A DNA stretch of 64,000 bases from Gemmatimonadaceae bacterium (lineage in GTDB: Bacteria; Gemmatimonadota; Gemmatimonadetes; Gemmatimonadales; Gemmatimonadaceae). Under the pieces are notes generated by a model. That model made no database searches. It was not told the origin of the DNA and saw only the letters and a program-made list of their open reading frames with translations. Positions 26,081-34,286 of the stretch are shown piece after piece. Position 1 is the first letter of the stretch; the number at the start of each line of letters is the position of its first letter. The position numbers and the translations under genes were made by a program. Location of the stretch: assembly GCA_020851035.1 (NCBI GenBank), contig JADZDM010000033.1, positions 34,374 through 98,373 of the forward strand. Direction: 5' to 3'.

Positions 26081-26629
26081 ATGACTCATCATCGCACCCT
26101 GGGACTTGCCACGCTGGTCGCGCTCGCGGCCTGCTCGAAGCCCGACGGCGCCGGCAGCGCCGTGGCCGACACCGCGGGGGCTCCCGCGGCTGCCGCGTCG
26201 CAGTCCGAGCTCGGTCCCCGAAACATCATACAGGTCGCCGAACAGGCCGGTTCCTTCAATACGCTGACCAGTGCCCTGCGCACCGCCGGCCTGGCCGACT
26301 CGCTTGGTGGCGAGGGTCCGTTCACCGTCCTGGCGCCGAGTGACGCTGCGTTCGCCAAGCTCCCGCCCGACCAGCTCAACGCGCTGCTGGCGGACACGGC
26401 GAAGCTGGCACGCGTGCTCCGCTACCACGTGATCGACGGCAAGGTGAGCAGCACCGACGTCGCGGCGATGAAGGAGGCCACGACGCTGAGCGGCGAGAAG
26501 GTGGGCATCACGGTGGTGAACGGGGCCGTGACGCTGAACAAGTCCGCCACCGTCACCTCGCCCGACATCGTGGCCTCGAACGGCGTGATCCACGTGATCG
26601 ACAGGGTGCTGGTGCCGCAGAGGCCCTGA
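26081..26629 (+). CDS. Fasciclin (FAS1) domain lipoprotein
   Basis: 182 residues from the ATG at 26081, which has an upstream GAGG and yields a lipoprotein signal (MTHHRTLGLATLVALAAC). An Ala/Gly-rich linker leads to one FAS1 domain. Its hallmarks are H1 (GPFTVLAPSDAAFAKLP), the YH motif (LARVLRYHVIDGKV) and H2 (NGVIHVIDRVLVP). FAS1 domains act in adhesion or small-ligand binding at the cell surface. It is transcribed away from the radical SAM operon and ends shortly before tRNA-Gly. Confidence 0.92.
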   Translation: MTHHRTLGLATLVALAACSKPDGAGSAVADTAGAPAAAASQSELGPRNIIQVAEQAGSFNTLTSALRTAGLADSLGGEGPFTVLAPSDAAFAKLPPDQLNALLADTAKLARVLRYHVIDGKVSSTDVAAMKEATTLSGEKVGITVVNGAVTLNKSATVTSPDIVASNGVIHVIDRVLVPQRP

Positions 26630-26679
26630 GCCGTGGGGCAGGGCCGGTGGCGGGCCGTTCCCGGACGGGGCGGCCCCGC

Positions 26680-26708
26680 TTGTTCCGGCGGGCGGCGACC
26701 GATAGCCT
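26680..26708 (+). promoter_or_regulatory. Promoter of tRNA-Gly
   Basis: TTGTTC at 26680-26685 and TAGCCT at 26703-26708 are separated by 17 bases and end 8 bases before the mature tRNA. The tRNA-Thr gene at the right end of the window has the same layout (TTGAAG-17-TAGCTT). Confidence 0.6.
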
Positions 26709-26716
26709 TCAGGGAT

Positions 26717-26789
26717 GCGGGAGTAGCTCAGTTGGTAGAGCGCTAGCCTTCCAAGCTTGATGTCGCGGGTTCGAGTCCCGTCTCCCGCT
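26717..26789 (+). tRNA. tRNA-Gly (anticodon TCC), integration target
   Basis: A 73-base cloverleaf. Acceptor GCGGGAG pairs with CTCCCGC; D-arm GCTC..GAGC; anticodon loop CTTCCAA; T-arm GCGGG TTCGAGT CCCGT. The anticodon stem has one mismatch. From base 26744 on, the gene is identical to a copy at 46918-46965, so the 3' part is supplied by the integrated element and keeps the tRNA functional. Confidence 0.95.
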
Positions 26790-26791
26790 CT
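26744..26791 (+). repeat. attL core (48-bp direct repeat)
   Basis: The stretch from the tRNA anticodon stem to just beyond the tRNA 3' end is repeated perfectly at 46918-46965. This is the usual signature of tyrosine-integrase insertion into a tRNA gene. Confidence 0.93.
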
Positions 26792-26820
26792 CGTAAGTCC
26801 CTGTGAATCAATGAGATGTG

Positions 26821-26844
26821 CCCCGGTCAGAAGTCAGACCGGGG
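26821..26844. terminator. Hairpin after tRNA-Gly
   Basis: CCCCGGTC (26821-26828) pairs with GACCGGGG (26837-26844) around an 8-base loop, 30 bases beyond attL. It probably ends tRNA transcription after integration, since the original tRNA terminator was displaced to 46974-47015. Confidence 0.65.
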
Positions 26845-26868
26845 CGCGCTCATATCTGGCCGCTGTCG

Positions 26869-26891
26869 AGTCAACCACTACAGTCATCCAC
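26869..26891 (+). promoter_or_regulatory. Candidate integrase arm-type sites, left end
   Basis: AGTCAACCAC (26869-26878) and AGTCATCCAC (26882-26891) match the motif found four more times by the integrase gene at the other end, with the same 13-base pitch as the right-hand direct pair. Confidence 0.65.
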
Positions 26892-27106
26892 GTGCCAAGC
26901 GAGTTAACCGTCTCGTTTCGGAAGCGCGTTGCCGTGCTGCGCTAGATGAGCTCTCTCGCGCACTCCGGTTTCGGATCGAGTGCTTCCAGAGGCGGCGTGA
27001 TCGGATCGGTGTGCCGATCTCTCGCGTCTACCATAGGTTGCGCGACCGCAGACTCTTACCGGTCAGAGTGGCTCGTTCTCACAGGCTGCGACGCGGAGTG
27101 TGCGAG

Positions 27107-28624
27107 ATGGAAGTGATGCTCGTTGTGGCGCTTGTAGCCATGGGTGCATGGGGCTGCTGGCGTCTGATGGGTGCGAAGGCCGGCGACAAGACGGCGCGGG
27201 CCGATCCCATTCCGTCGCGCCTGCCCCGGAAGGCCGCGCAGCTTGCGCCTGATTCGGCACCGGTCGCCACGCCAGCGAGTATCCCCTTTACCATCACGGT
27301 GTCCCATGAGGCCACGGTCGAGGATGATGACCGGGCTAGTGAGGATGAGTGGGCCGCCGTGGCGTCGCAGCCGGTCCGCTGCACCGTGGATGTGGATCTC
27401 CGGTACCGTGATGCGGGTGGCACGGTCACCCGGCGACGCGTGACCGTGCAGGAGTTCGACTACGCCGCGCCGCGCTACATGTTCGCGTACTGCCACCTGC
27501 GCCGCGCGCGCCGGACGTTCTACCTGGCGCGCGTCGAGGAGGCTGTCGACCCGGAGACCGGCGAAGTCCTCGACTCCCTGCACGAATTCCTGCGCGGGAA
27601 GTACGAAACCTCTCCCGAGGTCTCGCTCGACCGGCTCTTCGCCGTGCAGCGCAACGCGATGCGGGTGCTCCTCTACGTCGGCAAGGCGGACGGTCGGCTG
27701 ATGGCCGCCGAGCGCGCCATCATTCATCGTGTCGCGCGCGAGCTCACGGGCGACGACCGACTGACGGACCGCCAGATCGACAAAGTGCTCGGCGAATTCA
27801 CGGCGCCGTCGAAGGCGGTGTTCCAGACGTGCATCCGGACGATGGTGAAGGAGGAAGCTCTCGAGCGGCGCTTGCTCGTGCTCCGAGGCGCGGAGGACAT
27901 GGTGGCCACGCAGGCCACCGTGCATCCGGACGAACAGAGCGCGCTCGACTACATGCGCGAGAGACTGACGAAGCGCACCGACGTCGCGATCAGCGTCGCC
28001 CGTGAGCCGGTTGCCGGCCTCGGCGTGTCGCTCGAAGACCGGCAGCGCGACGCGGCGGCGCAGCTGGCGCAGCAGCGAGAGGCCTGGCGGCAGCAGGAGG
28101 AGCGGGAAGCGGCCGACGCGGCGGCTGAGGCGCTCCTCCCAACGCGCTGCGGGTACTGCTTCTTCATCACCGGGTCACGGCTGCCCGTGCCGGTGGGCGC
28201 GCCCATTGGGACACGCGCCCGGTGCGATCGCTGCGGGTTCGAGCAGGTGCTGACCGAGGACGGCGCAAAGCGGCCGGAGAAGTTCCTGATCGCGTACCGG
28301 TACCGTGGCGTGCCCGTACCCGCCGGTGTGACCGTGCCGCACGCGCTGCCCCGTGGTGGCTACGGGGAGCTCATCGGTGCGATCGAGCAGCGTCGGATCG
28401 ACACGGAGGCGGCGCTGCAGGCGTTGATCGAGGCGTTCTCGGCGCGCACGATCGCGGAGCCCGCGTACTCAACCGAGAAGGCACGTATCATCCGGCAGGG
28501 CGACGAGGAAGTGGTGGGCCTGAACGCCAAGATGCAGGACGAGATCGACTCGCTCTACGCCGAGGAACACACGGCGCGGCAACGGCTGAAGGACGAGCTA
28601 GAGGCGGCCACGGCGACCGGGTGA
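27107..28624 (+). CDS. WYL-like/TerB-like/zinc-ribbon membrane-anchored protein
   Basis: 505 residues from the ATG at 27107 (GGAG nearby upstream). An N-terminal helix (MEVMLVVALVAMGAWGCWRL) probably anchors it in the membrane. Residues 90-145 (VDVDLRYRDAGG..RRRVTVQEFDY...YMFAYCHLRRARRTFYLARV) look like a WYL-type ligand-binding fold. Residues 175-290 (AMRVLLYVGKADGRLMAAERAIIHRVAREL) look like a TerB/DjlA-type acidic helical domain. A zinc ribbon follows with Cys 348, 351, 373, 376, then a charged coiled-coil-like tail. WYL and TerB domains are both frequent in bacterial conflict systems. It opens a three-gene cassette with a DprA-like and a PRTase gene. Confidence 0.72.
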   Translation: MEVMLVVALVAMGAWGCWRLMGAKAGDKTARADPIPSRLPRKAAQLAPDSAPVATPASIPFTITVSHEATVEDDDRASEDEWAAVASQPVRCTVDVDLRYRDAGGTVTRRRVTVQEFDYAAPRYMFAYCHLRRARRTFYLARVEEAVDPETGEVLDSLHEFLRGKYETSPEVSLDRLFAVQRNAMRVLLYVGKADGRLMAAERAIIHRVARELTGDDRLTDRQIDKVLGEFTAPSKAVFQTCIRTMVKEEALERRLLVLRGAEDMVATQATVHPDEQSALDYMRERLTKRTDVAISVAREPVAGLGVSLEDRQRDAAAQLAQQREAWRQQEEREAADAAAEALLPTRCGYCFFITGSRLPVPVGAPIGTRARCDRCGFEQVLTEDGAKRPEKFLIAYRYRGVPVPAGVTVPHALPRGGYGELIGAIEQRRIDTEAALQALIEAFSARTIAEPAYSTEKARIIRQGDEEVVGLNAKMQDEIDSLYAEEHTARQRLKDELEAATATG

Positions 28625-28815
28625 GCCGGCCGCGCGCCGCATCGCTTGACGGCACCAGTCGACCCCCGTCCTGCGTTCGATGAGTATGGGCATGCGGATG
28701 GAGGGCGGTGCCGGCCCGTCCGCGTCTGCCTGGCAAAGCGAGGGCGACCCTTGCCCTGCCAGTGAACCGCGGCCAGTATGTGGTGTACCCCTCATTTCCC
28801 GAACACACCCCGAAG

Positions 28816-29772
28816 ATGGTTGATTGCGCCCAGATGTCGCCTGTCGCGTGTGCCGCGGCATTGCTGACACTGGCCCGTGAGCGGGCCAGTGAGGATCTGA
28901 CGCGCACCTACTCGCGGATCTGCGGGATGATCGCAGCCTATGGGGCGGCCCGGGACGTGGTACTGGCGATGCGGAGCGGGGAATTACCCGTGCCGCTGGC
29001 GCCGGAATCCCTGTTCGTGGCGGAGTTCGTCGACGCGGCCGTAGCGGCGGCGGCGCAGCTGGTGGAGGGGTGGTCCGCCGCCGGGCTGCAGGCTCACGCG
29101 ATTGCGACGGTCACCTATCCGCGTCAGCTCGAGGAGATCGTGGATGCGCCGCCCATCGTCTTCCATCACGGCGCGCACGAAGCGATTCACACCTTTGGCC
29201 TGGCAGTGGTCGGCACACGCAAGGCGTCGCCCGACGGCCTGAAGCGGGCGCGCCGGGCCGCGACGGCGCTGGCGGAGAATGGCATCACCGTGGTCTCCGG
29301 CATGGCGCTGGGAATCGATACGGCGGCGCATGAGGCCACGATCGCGGCCGGCGGCGTGACGGTGGCCGTCATGGGCACCCCGATCACGAAGCGGTACCCG
29401 CGCGAGAATGCGGCGCTGGCCGACGCGATCGTGGCCGCTGGCGGCGCGCTGGTGACGGAGTATCCGCCCACGTGGACGACCCAGCGCTGGGACTTCCTGC
29501 GGCGCAACCGGACCATGTCTGGCATTGCGGCCGCGACGCTCGTCATCGAGGCATCCGAGACCTCAGGCGCGAAGTCGCAGGCGGTCGCCGCCGTCCAACA
29601 TGGCCGGTTGGTGTTCTTGCCGTCCTCGCTTGTCCAGGCACACCGGTGGGCGCACGCGCTCGTGACGGACGGCGTCAATGGGGTGCGCGCGATCGAGATC
29701 AAGGACATCGACACGCTCATCGCCATGATCGTCCCTGGCGCGGGGCAGGATGTCGAGCTCGCCGTCATCTAA
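28816..29772 (+). CDS. DprA/Smf-like SLOG-domain protein
   Basis: 318 residues from the ATG at 28816; starts at 28708 or 28834 are possible. A helical N-terminal part leads into a Rossmann SLOG domain of the DprA family: VVGTRKASPDG (132-141), SGMALGIDTAAH (161-172), RRNRTMSG (229-236) and VIEASETSGAKSQA. Housekeeping DprA loads RecA on transforming DNA. This copy lies on a mobile island, lacks the C-terminal DML1-like domain, and overlaps a phosphoribosyltransferase gene by 23 bases. SLOG domains in conflict systems are thought to sense or process nucleotides. Family assignment is strong; role is inference. Confidence 0.85.
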   Translation: MVDCAQMSPVACAAALLTLARERASEDLTRTYSRICGMIAAYGAARDVVLAMRSGELPVPLAPESLFVAEFVDAAVAAAAQLVEGWSAAGLQAHAIATVTYPRQLEEIVDAPPIVFHHGAHEAIHTFGLAVVGTRKASPDGLKRARRAATALAENGITVVSGMALGIDTAAHEATIAAGGVTVAVMGTPITKRYPRENAALADAIVAAGGALVTEYPPTWTTQRWDFLRRNRTMSGIAAATLVIEASETSGAKSQAVAAVQHGRLVFLPSSLVQAHRWAHALVTDGVNGVRAIEIKDIDTLIAMIVPGAGQDVELAVI

Positions 29773-30493
29773 TGCGCTGCAGAACATCGCAGCACGTCGG
29801 GCGTTTCTGCACGCGGCAACGCTCGTCGATGCGGCCTCGCAGTGCCCGCACTGCTTCGGCATCAAGTCGCCGAACTACGCGACCTGCCACGGCTGTGGCT
29901 TCCTCGACGTCGCGCCGTGGGGCCGCGCCGCGGCGTGGTACGGCACGATCGTCGTCAAGGGATCGGCGCTGTACTGGGACTTCAACAACTACAAGCGCTT
30001 CGGGCCGGCGACCCTCGGAGAGTCATGGCAGCGCGTCACATCGCTCCTCTCGCTCGCGACCTGGACGCACGCGGAGGCCATTGCCACGCACCTCGGAGGC
30101 GAACCCACGATCGTGTGCCCGGTCCCATCCTCCCGCGGCATGACGGTGGAAGCGCAACCGCTCACCGTGGCGATCCAGCACTGCGCGCTCATGAAGCACC
30201 ACTTCGTCCCCGCGCTGCGAGCGCACCCCACGCTGCGGCGCGACAAGGGGCTGTTTCAGCCAGAGTACTTCGTGCCGGCGCGCGACGTTCGCGGGGAACG
30301 CATCGTCTTGGTTGAGGACCTCACGGCATCGGGGAGGACGGCGTACTCGGCGTGGTACGCCCTCCGGAGTGCCGGCGCGCAGGTCGCGATGCTCTCGATT
30401 GCGCGCCTCATGAGCCCCGACTTCCGCAATGCGGACGATGTGCTCGCACGCCTGCCGCGACCGGCATGGTTCGACCACATCCCGCCGGAATGA
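29750..30493 (+). CDS. ComF-like phosphoribosyltransferase with zinc finger
   Basis: 247 residues. A four-Cys zinc knuckle (Cys 32, 35, 46, 49; CPHCFGIKSPNYATCHGCG) precedes a type I phosphoribosyltransferase domain. The PRPP-binding loop is RIVLVEDLTASGRTAYSA (184-201), a variant of the VDDVxTTGxT motif. CPVPSSRG corresponds to the upstream pyrophosphate loop. The layout is that of ComF, the natural-competence partner of DprA. The 23-base overlap with the DprA-like gene implies coupled translation and a joint function on nucleotides or nucleic acid. Confidence 0.82.
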   Translation: MSSSPSSNALQNIAARRAFLHAATLVDAASQCPHCFGIKSPNYATCHGCGFLDVAPWGRAAAWYGTIVVKGSALYWDFNNYKRFGPATLGESWQRVTSLLSLATWTHAEAIATHLGGEPTIVCPVPSSRGMTVEAQPLTVAIQHCALMKHHFVPALRAHPTLRRDKGLFQPEYFVPARDVRGERIVLVEDLTASGRTAYSAWYALRSAGAQVAMLSIARLMSPDFRNADDVLARLPRPAWFDHIPPE

Positions 30494-30526
30494 CGCTCGC
30501 GTGACGAGGGGGCCCATGCTGTGTGC

Positions 30527-30640
30527 ATGCGCCCCCACGCTGACATCCTCCTCGACCTGATCACCGACCAGTCGCTGAACTGCGACGACCGCTGGCGTCT
30601 GGTGGTGCCGATCCTCCGGCTCCTGCGCCGCGCCGGCTAG
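30527..30640 (+). CDS. Possible 37-residue protein
   Basis: A short frame (MRPHADILLDLITDQSLNCD... ending LRLLRRAG) 33 bases after the phosphoribosyltransferase gene. Its stop abuts the stop of the opposing ImmA/IrrE gene. GAGGGGG lies about 12 bases before the ATG. The amphipathic composition is protein-like, but nothing else supports it. Confidence 0.35.
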   Translation: MRPHADILLDLITDQSLNCDDRWRLVVPILRLLRRAG

Positions 30641-31750
30641 TCAGCGGACCAGCTTCAGCGCCGGCGGTGCAGCCATCGCGGGGAGACGGGCGGCCCACGC
30701 GTCACCGCCAGTCTGCGCCGTGAGCGGCAGCATCCCTTCGATCCTCGCTCGCACATCCGCTGCGCCGAGTATGGTTTCGCCACCGATGAACGCAAAGGTT
30801 CGATCGGCGTGACGCTGGCGAAGGTGCTGCACCAGCTGCGTGAGCACCTCGCTGTGCTCGCGCGGTGCCCCGTCGGGCTCACCGCCACGGTAGCCGTTCG
30901 CGCTGAGCTGCTGCCACAGCGCCCTGGCTGACCAGTCCGAGATGAGCTTCAGGTGTGTCATGCGCTTCAGCATGAAGGCCGCCGAGACGCGCCAGAGGCG
31001 CTTCAGTGCGATCAGATCCGCGAGCGAGTTCACGCGGGCGTCTTGGCGCCACAGCGACTCGGATGGGACGAGAAATTCCGCCGCGAAAGCCACCGCCTCT
31101 TTCTCCGCGACATCCCCACTTGGCTGCTTGTGCCGGTGCATTGTCAGATGGCCGAGCTCGTGTGCCGCATCATTTCGACCGCGCTCCGCGGACTTCGCGG
31201 TGTTGAGCAGGACCAGCGGGATCCCGTCAACCCAGGCGGACAGCGCGTCCGCCTTAAGCATGTCGACGCCCAGCGCGAAACACCGCACACCACTTGCCTC
31301 CAAGAGGTGGACGATGGAGGGCAGCGGGCCGGAGCCGAGCTGCAGCACGCGCCGCATTTCCGCCGCCGCCATGTCCGGCGACATGTCGGAGAGGTCCGGC
31401 AGGGCGACGTCAGGGAGCACGAACTTCTCTGCGATCCACTTGCCGAGCATGCTCGCGACCTCCGCCGCGGCGCAGGCGCGATCGCGGTCTCGGCGTGCGA
31501 GAGTGCGGAGCGAGCGGAAGCTCACGGTATCGGCCTCGAGGAGCGTCGGCATTGCGCCGGCGAGGAATCCCACGGGAACCGCGAGCGCCTCCGCGAGCCT
31601 GTGGATCGTCCCACCGTCCGGCGTGCGGTGCGCACCTTCCCACTGCGTGACGGCAGCGGGCGTGACGCCGATCCGGCCGGCGAGATCAGCCTTGGTCAGC
31701 CCACGCAGCTGGCGCGCCAGCGTGAGGCGACTCGGTGTGATCGCCGACAC
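30641..31750 (-). CDS. XRE-HTH/ImmA-IrrE metallopeptidase regulator
   Basis: 369 residues from a GTG at 31750, one base overlapping the upstream stop (TAGTG). An XRE helix-turn-helix occupies residues 5-60 (LARQLRGLTKADLAGRIGVTPAAVTQWEGAHR). An ImmA/IrrE zinc-peptidase domain follows, with HELGH at 197-201 in the motif DAAHELGHLTMH. Fused proteins of this type cleave a repressor or antitoxin, or act as regulators, in mobile elements. The partner is probably the 214-residue protein encoded just upstream in the same operon. Confidence 0.88.
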   Translation of the reverse strand: MSAITPSRLTLARQLRGLTKADLAGRIGVTPAAVTQWEGAHRTPDGGTIHRLAEALAVPVGFLAGAMPTLLEADTVSFRSLRTLARRDRDRACAAAEVASMLGKWIAEKFVLPDVALPDLSDMSPDMAAAEMRRVLQLGSGPLPSIVHLLEASGVRCFALGVDMLKADALSAWVDGIPLVLLNTAKSAERGRNDAAHELGHLTMHRHKQPSGDVAEKEAVAFAAEFLVPSESLWRQDARVNSLADLIALKRLWRVSAAFMLKRMTHLKLISDWSARALWQQLSANGYRGGEPDGAPREHSEVLTQLVQHLRQRHADRTFAFIGGETILGAADVRARIEGMLPLTAQTGGDAWAARLPAMAAPPALKLVR

Positions 31751-32394
31751 TACCGCGGCACCAGGGTAATGGGGCGCAGGCCGCCGCCGTTCGGCGTGTC
31801 GTCCGGGAAATCGAACCGGGTGGTCGTGTCGTCCTGACCGAAGCCGAAGCTGCCGAGCTGAATGCGTGAGGCCCAGCGGGTGACCTGACCGTCCGGCCCG
31901 ATGGCGGCCGGCAACGCGAGTTCCATGCGCATCACCCCGAGCGCGGCATAGTGCACCAGCATGTAGAGCAGCGGACTCCGCTTCTCCTTCGGTGGTGGGG
32001 CGATGCTCGTCATCGAGAGCTGCGATCCATTGCGCGTCACCCACGAGATGGTCGCGGCCCCGCGCGGCCTGCGCGCACCCATCGCTTTCGATGGTACGCC
32101 CACGCCGGAGTCGCCCTGCACCACGGCAACCGAGATGGTGCGAGCCGGGTTCGTCAGTGCCTCCAGCGCCCCTTCAGCCGTCCAGCCCTTCGGGGCCAGA
32201 TGGACGGCGAGGGCGGTCATGCCGGCGAAGTACTTGCGACTCCCCGCCTCCGACCGCACGCCAAGCGGATGCGCCGCGGCCGCACCCTCCAGCATTGCCA
32301 CACCGGTGTACGCGAAGAGCTGCGCGGTGAACCCGAGCTTCGCGAGTTGAGACTCGTCTGCCGGGGAGGGTGAACTGAGACACATAGCTCGCAT
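31750..32394 (-). CDS. Unknown partner protein of the ImmA/IrrE regulator
   Basis: 214 residues, probably all soluble. The N-terminal half is helical (SQLAKLGFTAQLFAYTGVAMLEGAAAAHPLG). The C-terminal half is beta-rich (GAATISWVTRNGSQLSMTSIAPP ... ASRIQLGSFGFGQDDTTTRFDFPDD). No family is recognised. Its stop codon overlaps the ImmA/IrrE start by one base, and a nested palindromic operator lies just upstream. Position suggests the substrate, antitoxin or sensor of that regulator. Confidence 0.65.
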   Translation of the reverse strand: MRAMCLSSPSPADESQLAKLGFTAQLFAYTGVAMLEGAAAAHPLGVRSEAGSRKYFAGMTALAVHLAPKGWTAEGALEALTNPARTISVAVVQGDSGVGVPSKAMGARRPRGAATISWVTRNGSQLSMTSIAPPPKEKRSPLLYMLVHYAALGVMRMELALPAAIGPDGQVTRWASRIQLGSFGFGQDDTTTRFDFPDDTPNGGGLRPITLVPR

Positions 32395-32403
32395 TGAAAC
32401 CCC

Positions 32404-32450
32404 GTGTTAAGAATCACACAACCGACCGCGTTGTGTGGAATACTTAACAC
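32404..32450 (-). promoter_or_regulatory. Nested palindromic operator
   Basis: An outer inverted repeat GTGTTAAG/CTTAACAC (32404-32411, 32443-32450) encloses an inner one CACACAAC/GTTGTGTG (32415-32422, 32430-32437). It lies 10-56 bases upstream of the 214-residue protein's start. The two nested palindromes suit binding of the XRE domain encoded in the same operon. Confidence 0.75.
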
Positions 32451-32591
32451 TTCTGCCGGGTTTCGCCACTGCGGCGTCACTTTGCTAAGTCTCGGGCCAT
32501 GCCAAGAGGATTAACAGGCGTGCAAGTTGGCCGTGGCGGCAGCTTGAGGGCGGGGGGTGACAACCTAAACGCGAGCGTTTAGAGTTATGGC

Positions 32592-32819
32592 ATGACGCAC
32601 AGGGCCATCCGCTACTCGATCCACGCTGCCAACCGCCTGCAGTTGCGCCAGATCAGCTGAGCGACCGTGCGCCGGGCGCTGCCGGTCGGCGAGATCACGC
32701 CGGCGGGGGATGAGGGGGTGCGGCAGGCGCGGCTCCGGACGCGGCAGGGCACTCTCCTCCCACACAACAAGGAAGGGGCGACCGGGATCTACATCATCAC
32801 CAGCTACTTCGAGGACTGA
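32592..32819 (+). pseudogene. DUF4258-like toxin gene with in-frame stop
   Basis: The frame begins MTHRAIRYSIHAANRLQLRQIS, then TGA at 32658-32660. It continues in the same frame as ATVRRALPVGEITPAG through LLPHNKEGATGIYIITSYFED to the stop at 32817. YSIHAANRLQLRQIS and the YIITSYFED ending match the DUF4258 fold, a RelE/BrnT-like toxin type. A single nonsense change explains the interruption. The antitoxin-like DUF2283 gene starts 5 bases later and is intact. Confidence 0.72.
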
Positions 32820-32823
32820 GGCG

Positions 32824-33282
32824 ATGAACCTGCACCCCACGTACGACCCCGAGGCGGATGCGCTGTACGTGCGCCTCGGCGACGCGCCGCGCACCGTCGC
32901 CCGCACTCGCAGCGTGGCGCCTGGGATCCAGTTCGACGTCGATGCCGACGGCAAGCTCCTCGGAATCGAGATCCTCCGGGCGTCGACCCAGGTACACGCG
33001 GACGCCCTGACCGCCGAGGGCCCCGGCGAGGAGTGGCTCACCCTGGTCGAGGCAGGGAAGCATGCCGGTCGAAGCCCCAGCACCCTCCGCGTACTCCTGC
33101 ACACGGGCAAGCTCACCGGCCGCAAGGTGGGCCGGGATTGGCAGATCGCGCGCCACGTGCTCGAGACGTACGCGGAGGCGGTCTACTGGCGCGAGCAGCG
33201 CGCGTTGCAGCGTGAGGCCGGGCTGGAGCGCACGTCGGCGAAGCGAGTCCGCACACCAGGGAAGCGCGGCCGCGCGCAGTAG
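32824..33282 (+). CDS. DUF2283-HTH fusion, putative antitoxin
   Basis: 152 residues. The N-terminus (MNLHPTYDPEADALYVRLGD...GIQFDVDADGKLLGIEIL) is a DUF2283 domain. The C-terminal part (WLTLVEAGKHAGRSPSTLRVLLHTGKLTGRKVGRDWQI) is a helix-turn-helix of the excisionase/MerR-like type, followed by a basic tail. DUF2283 genes commonly follow DUF4258 genes and are regarded as antitoxins. The added HTH would give autoregulation. It starts 5 bases after the broken toxin frame and is followed by a strong hairpin. Confidence 0.8.
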   Translation: MNLHPTYDPEADALYVRLGDAPRTVARTRSVAPGIQFDVDADGKLLGIEILRASTQVHADALTAEGPGEEWLTLVEAGKHAGRSPSTLRVLLHTGKLTGRKVGRDWQIARHVLETYAEAVYWREQRALQREAGLERTSAKRVRTPGKRGRAQ

Positions 33283-33285
33283 GGC

Positions 33286-33326
33286 GCTCCATCAGGCGCC
33301 GCGGAGTCTGCGGCGCCTGATGGAGC
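33286..33326. terminator. Strong hairpin terminator
   Basis: A perfect 17-bp stem (33286-33302 with 33310-33326) and 7-base loop start 4 bases after the DUF2283-HTH stop codon. Confidence 0.85.
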
Positions 33327-33438
33327 GTGACGTCGGCGCCGGCCGACACGAGCCTCTCAGCGCCGAGCTCCGAGCAGGCCAACAGTTCTCGCGGTTCAGC
33401 ACGGCGCCGAGTGTGTCGAACAGCGCACAGATTTGAGG

Positions 33439-34242
33439 CTAACCCTGACCGCCGTGCGGTGTGTACGAGACCGCGGGCCCGCGGTTGAGGTTGACCTCAA
33501 CGACTGTGATCGATGGCGCAGAGGTCTCCTCGCACTCTCGCCGCGCTACGGCCCCCGGTTCAACGGATGGTGCTCGGCTTGGAGAGGCAAGACTGCTTGT
33601 GCCGCGCAAGTGTGCTGTGACGTCCGCGAAGTCTTCCTGCAGCGATGGCTGCTTCACCAGGTCAACTGTGCCATGGCCATCGGAGTTGAAGAACACGTCG
33701 GATCCATGTCGCCGCCAGAGCAGCGACCGGATACGGCGCGCGAGCTGGAGCGGAACGGGCGTCGACGACCGGGACTTGAGGAGCGCCGCCGCGGCGGTAT
33801 CGTAGCCGTGCTCGACAATCGGGATGGCCTCTGCGAGCAGCTCGATGGCGCGGTCGATGTTCGCGAGCGCTGGCGCCAGCGCGTCAAGCTCGCGCACGGC
33901 CTCGGATCGCCGTAGCTGCTGAAGGAATGGCGCAACGGCGGCCACGGCGCTCGCGGCGACTCCTTTTGCGCGGGCGTGCGCTGCGACGGCGGCAGAATGG
34001 CGCGCGCGCGCAGCCGCGACCGCGCCCATCACGTCAGCGTCGCTCGTGTCGTCGAAGTCTGGCGAGGCAACCGCATCGGTTGCTCTCGCTTCAGCGTCGC
34101 CCACCGCGCGCAACGCACTTTCGATCAAGGCGGCGAGCCGGATCACGTCCGCCGCGGCCGCATCCGCGCGTGCCTTTGCATCCGTGTACGCGCGCTCAAT
34201 TGCGTTCTGGGTCATCGAAGGAAGATCGAGGGAATCTGTCAT
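33439..34242 (-). CDS. Phage-type helical protein of unknown function
   Basis: 267 residues from MTDSLDLPSMTQNAIERAY at 34242. The first 200 residues are strongly helical and Ala-rich (AYTDAKARADAAAADVIRLAALIESALRA...), giving a long coiled-coil-like region. The end is polar and low in structure. This is the shape of phage scaffold, tail or assembly proteins, but no family can be named. The open frame extends upstream to 34803 without protein-like composition. Confidence 0.55.
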   Translation of the reverse strand: MTDSLDLPSMTQNAIERAYTDAKARADAAAADVIRLAALIESALRAVGDAEARATDAVASPDFDDTSDADVMGAVAAARARHSAAVAAHARAKGVAASAVAAVAPFLQQLRRSEAVRELDALAPALANIDRAIELLAEAIPIVEHGYDTAAAALLKSRSSTPVPLQLARRIRSLLWRRHGSDVFFNSDGHGTVDLVKQPSLQEDFADVTAHLRGTSSLASPSRAPSVEPGAVARRECEETSAPSITVVEVNLNRGPAVSYTPHGGQG

Positions 34243-34286
34243 TGAGGTACTCGGGTGTGTGGATGTACAGCCACTCCGCGCCAGCG

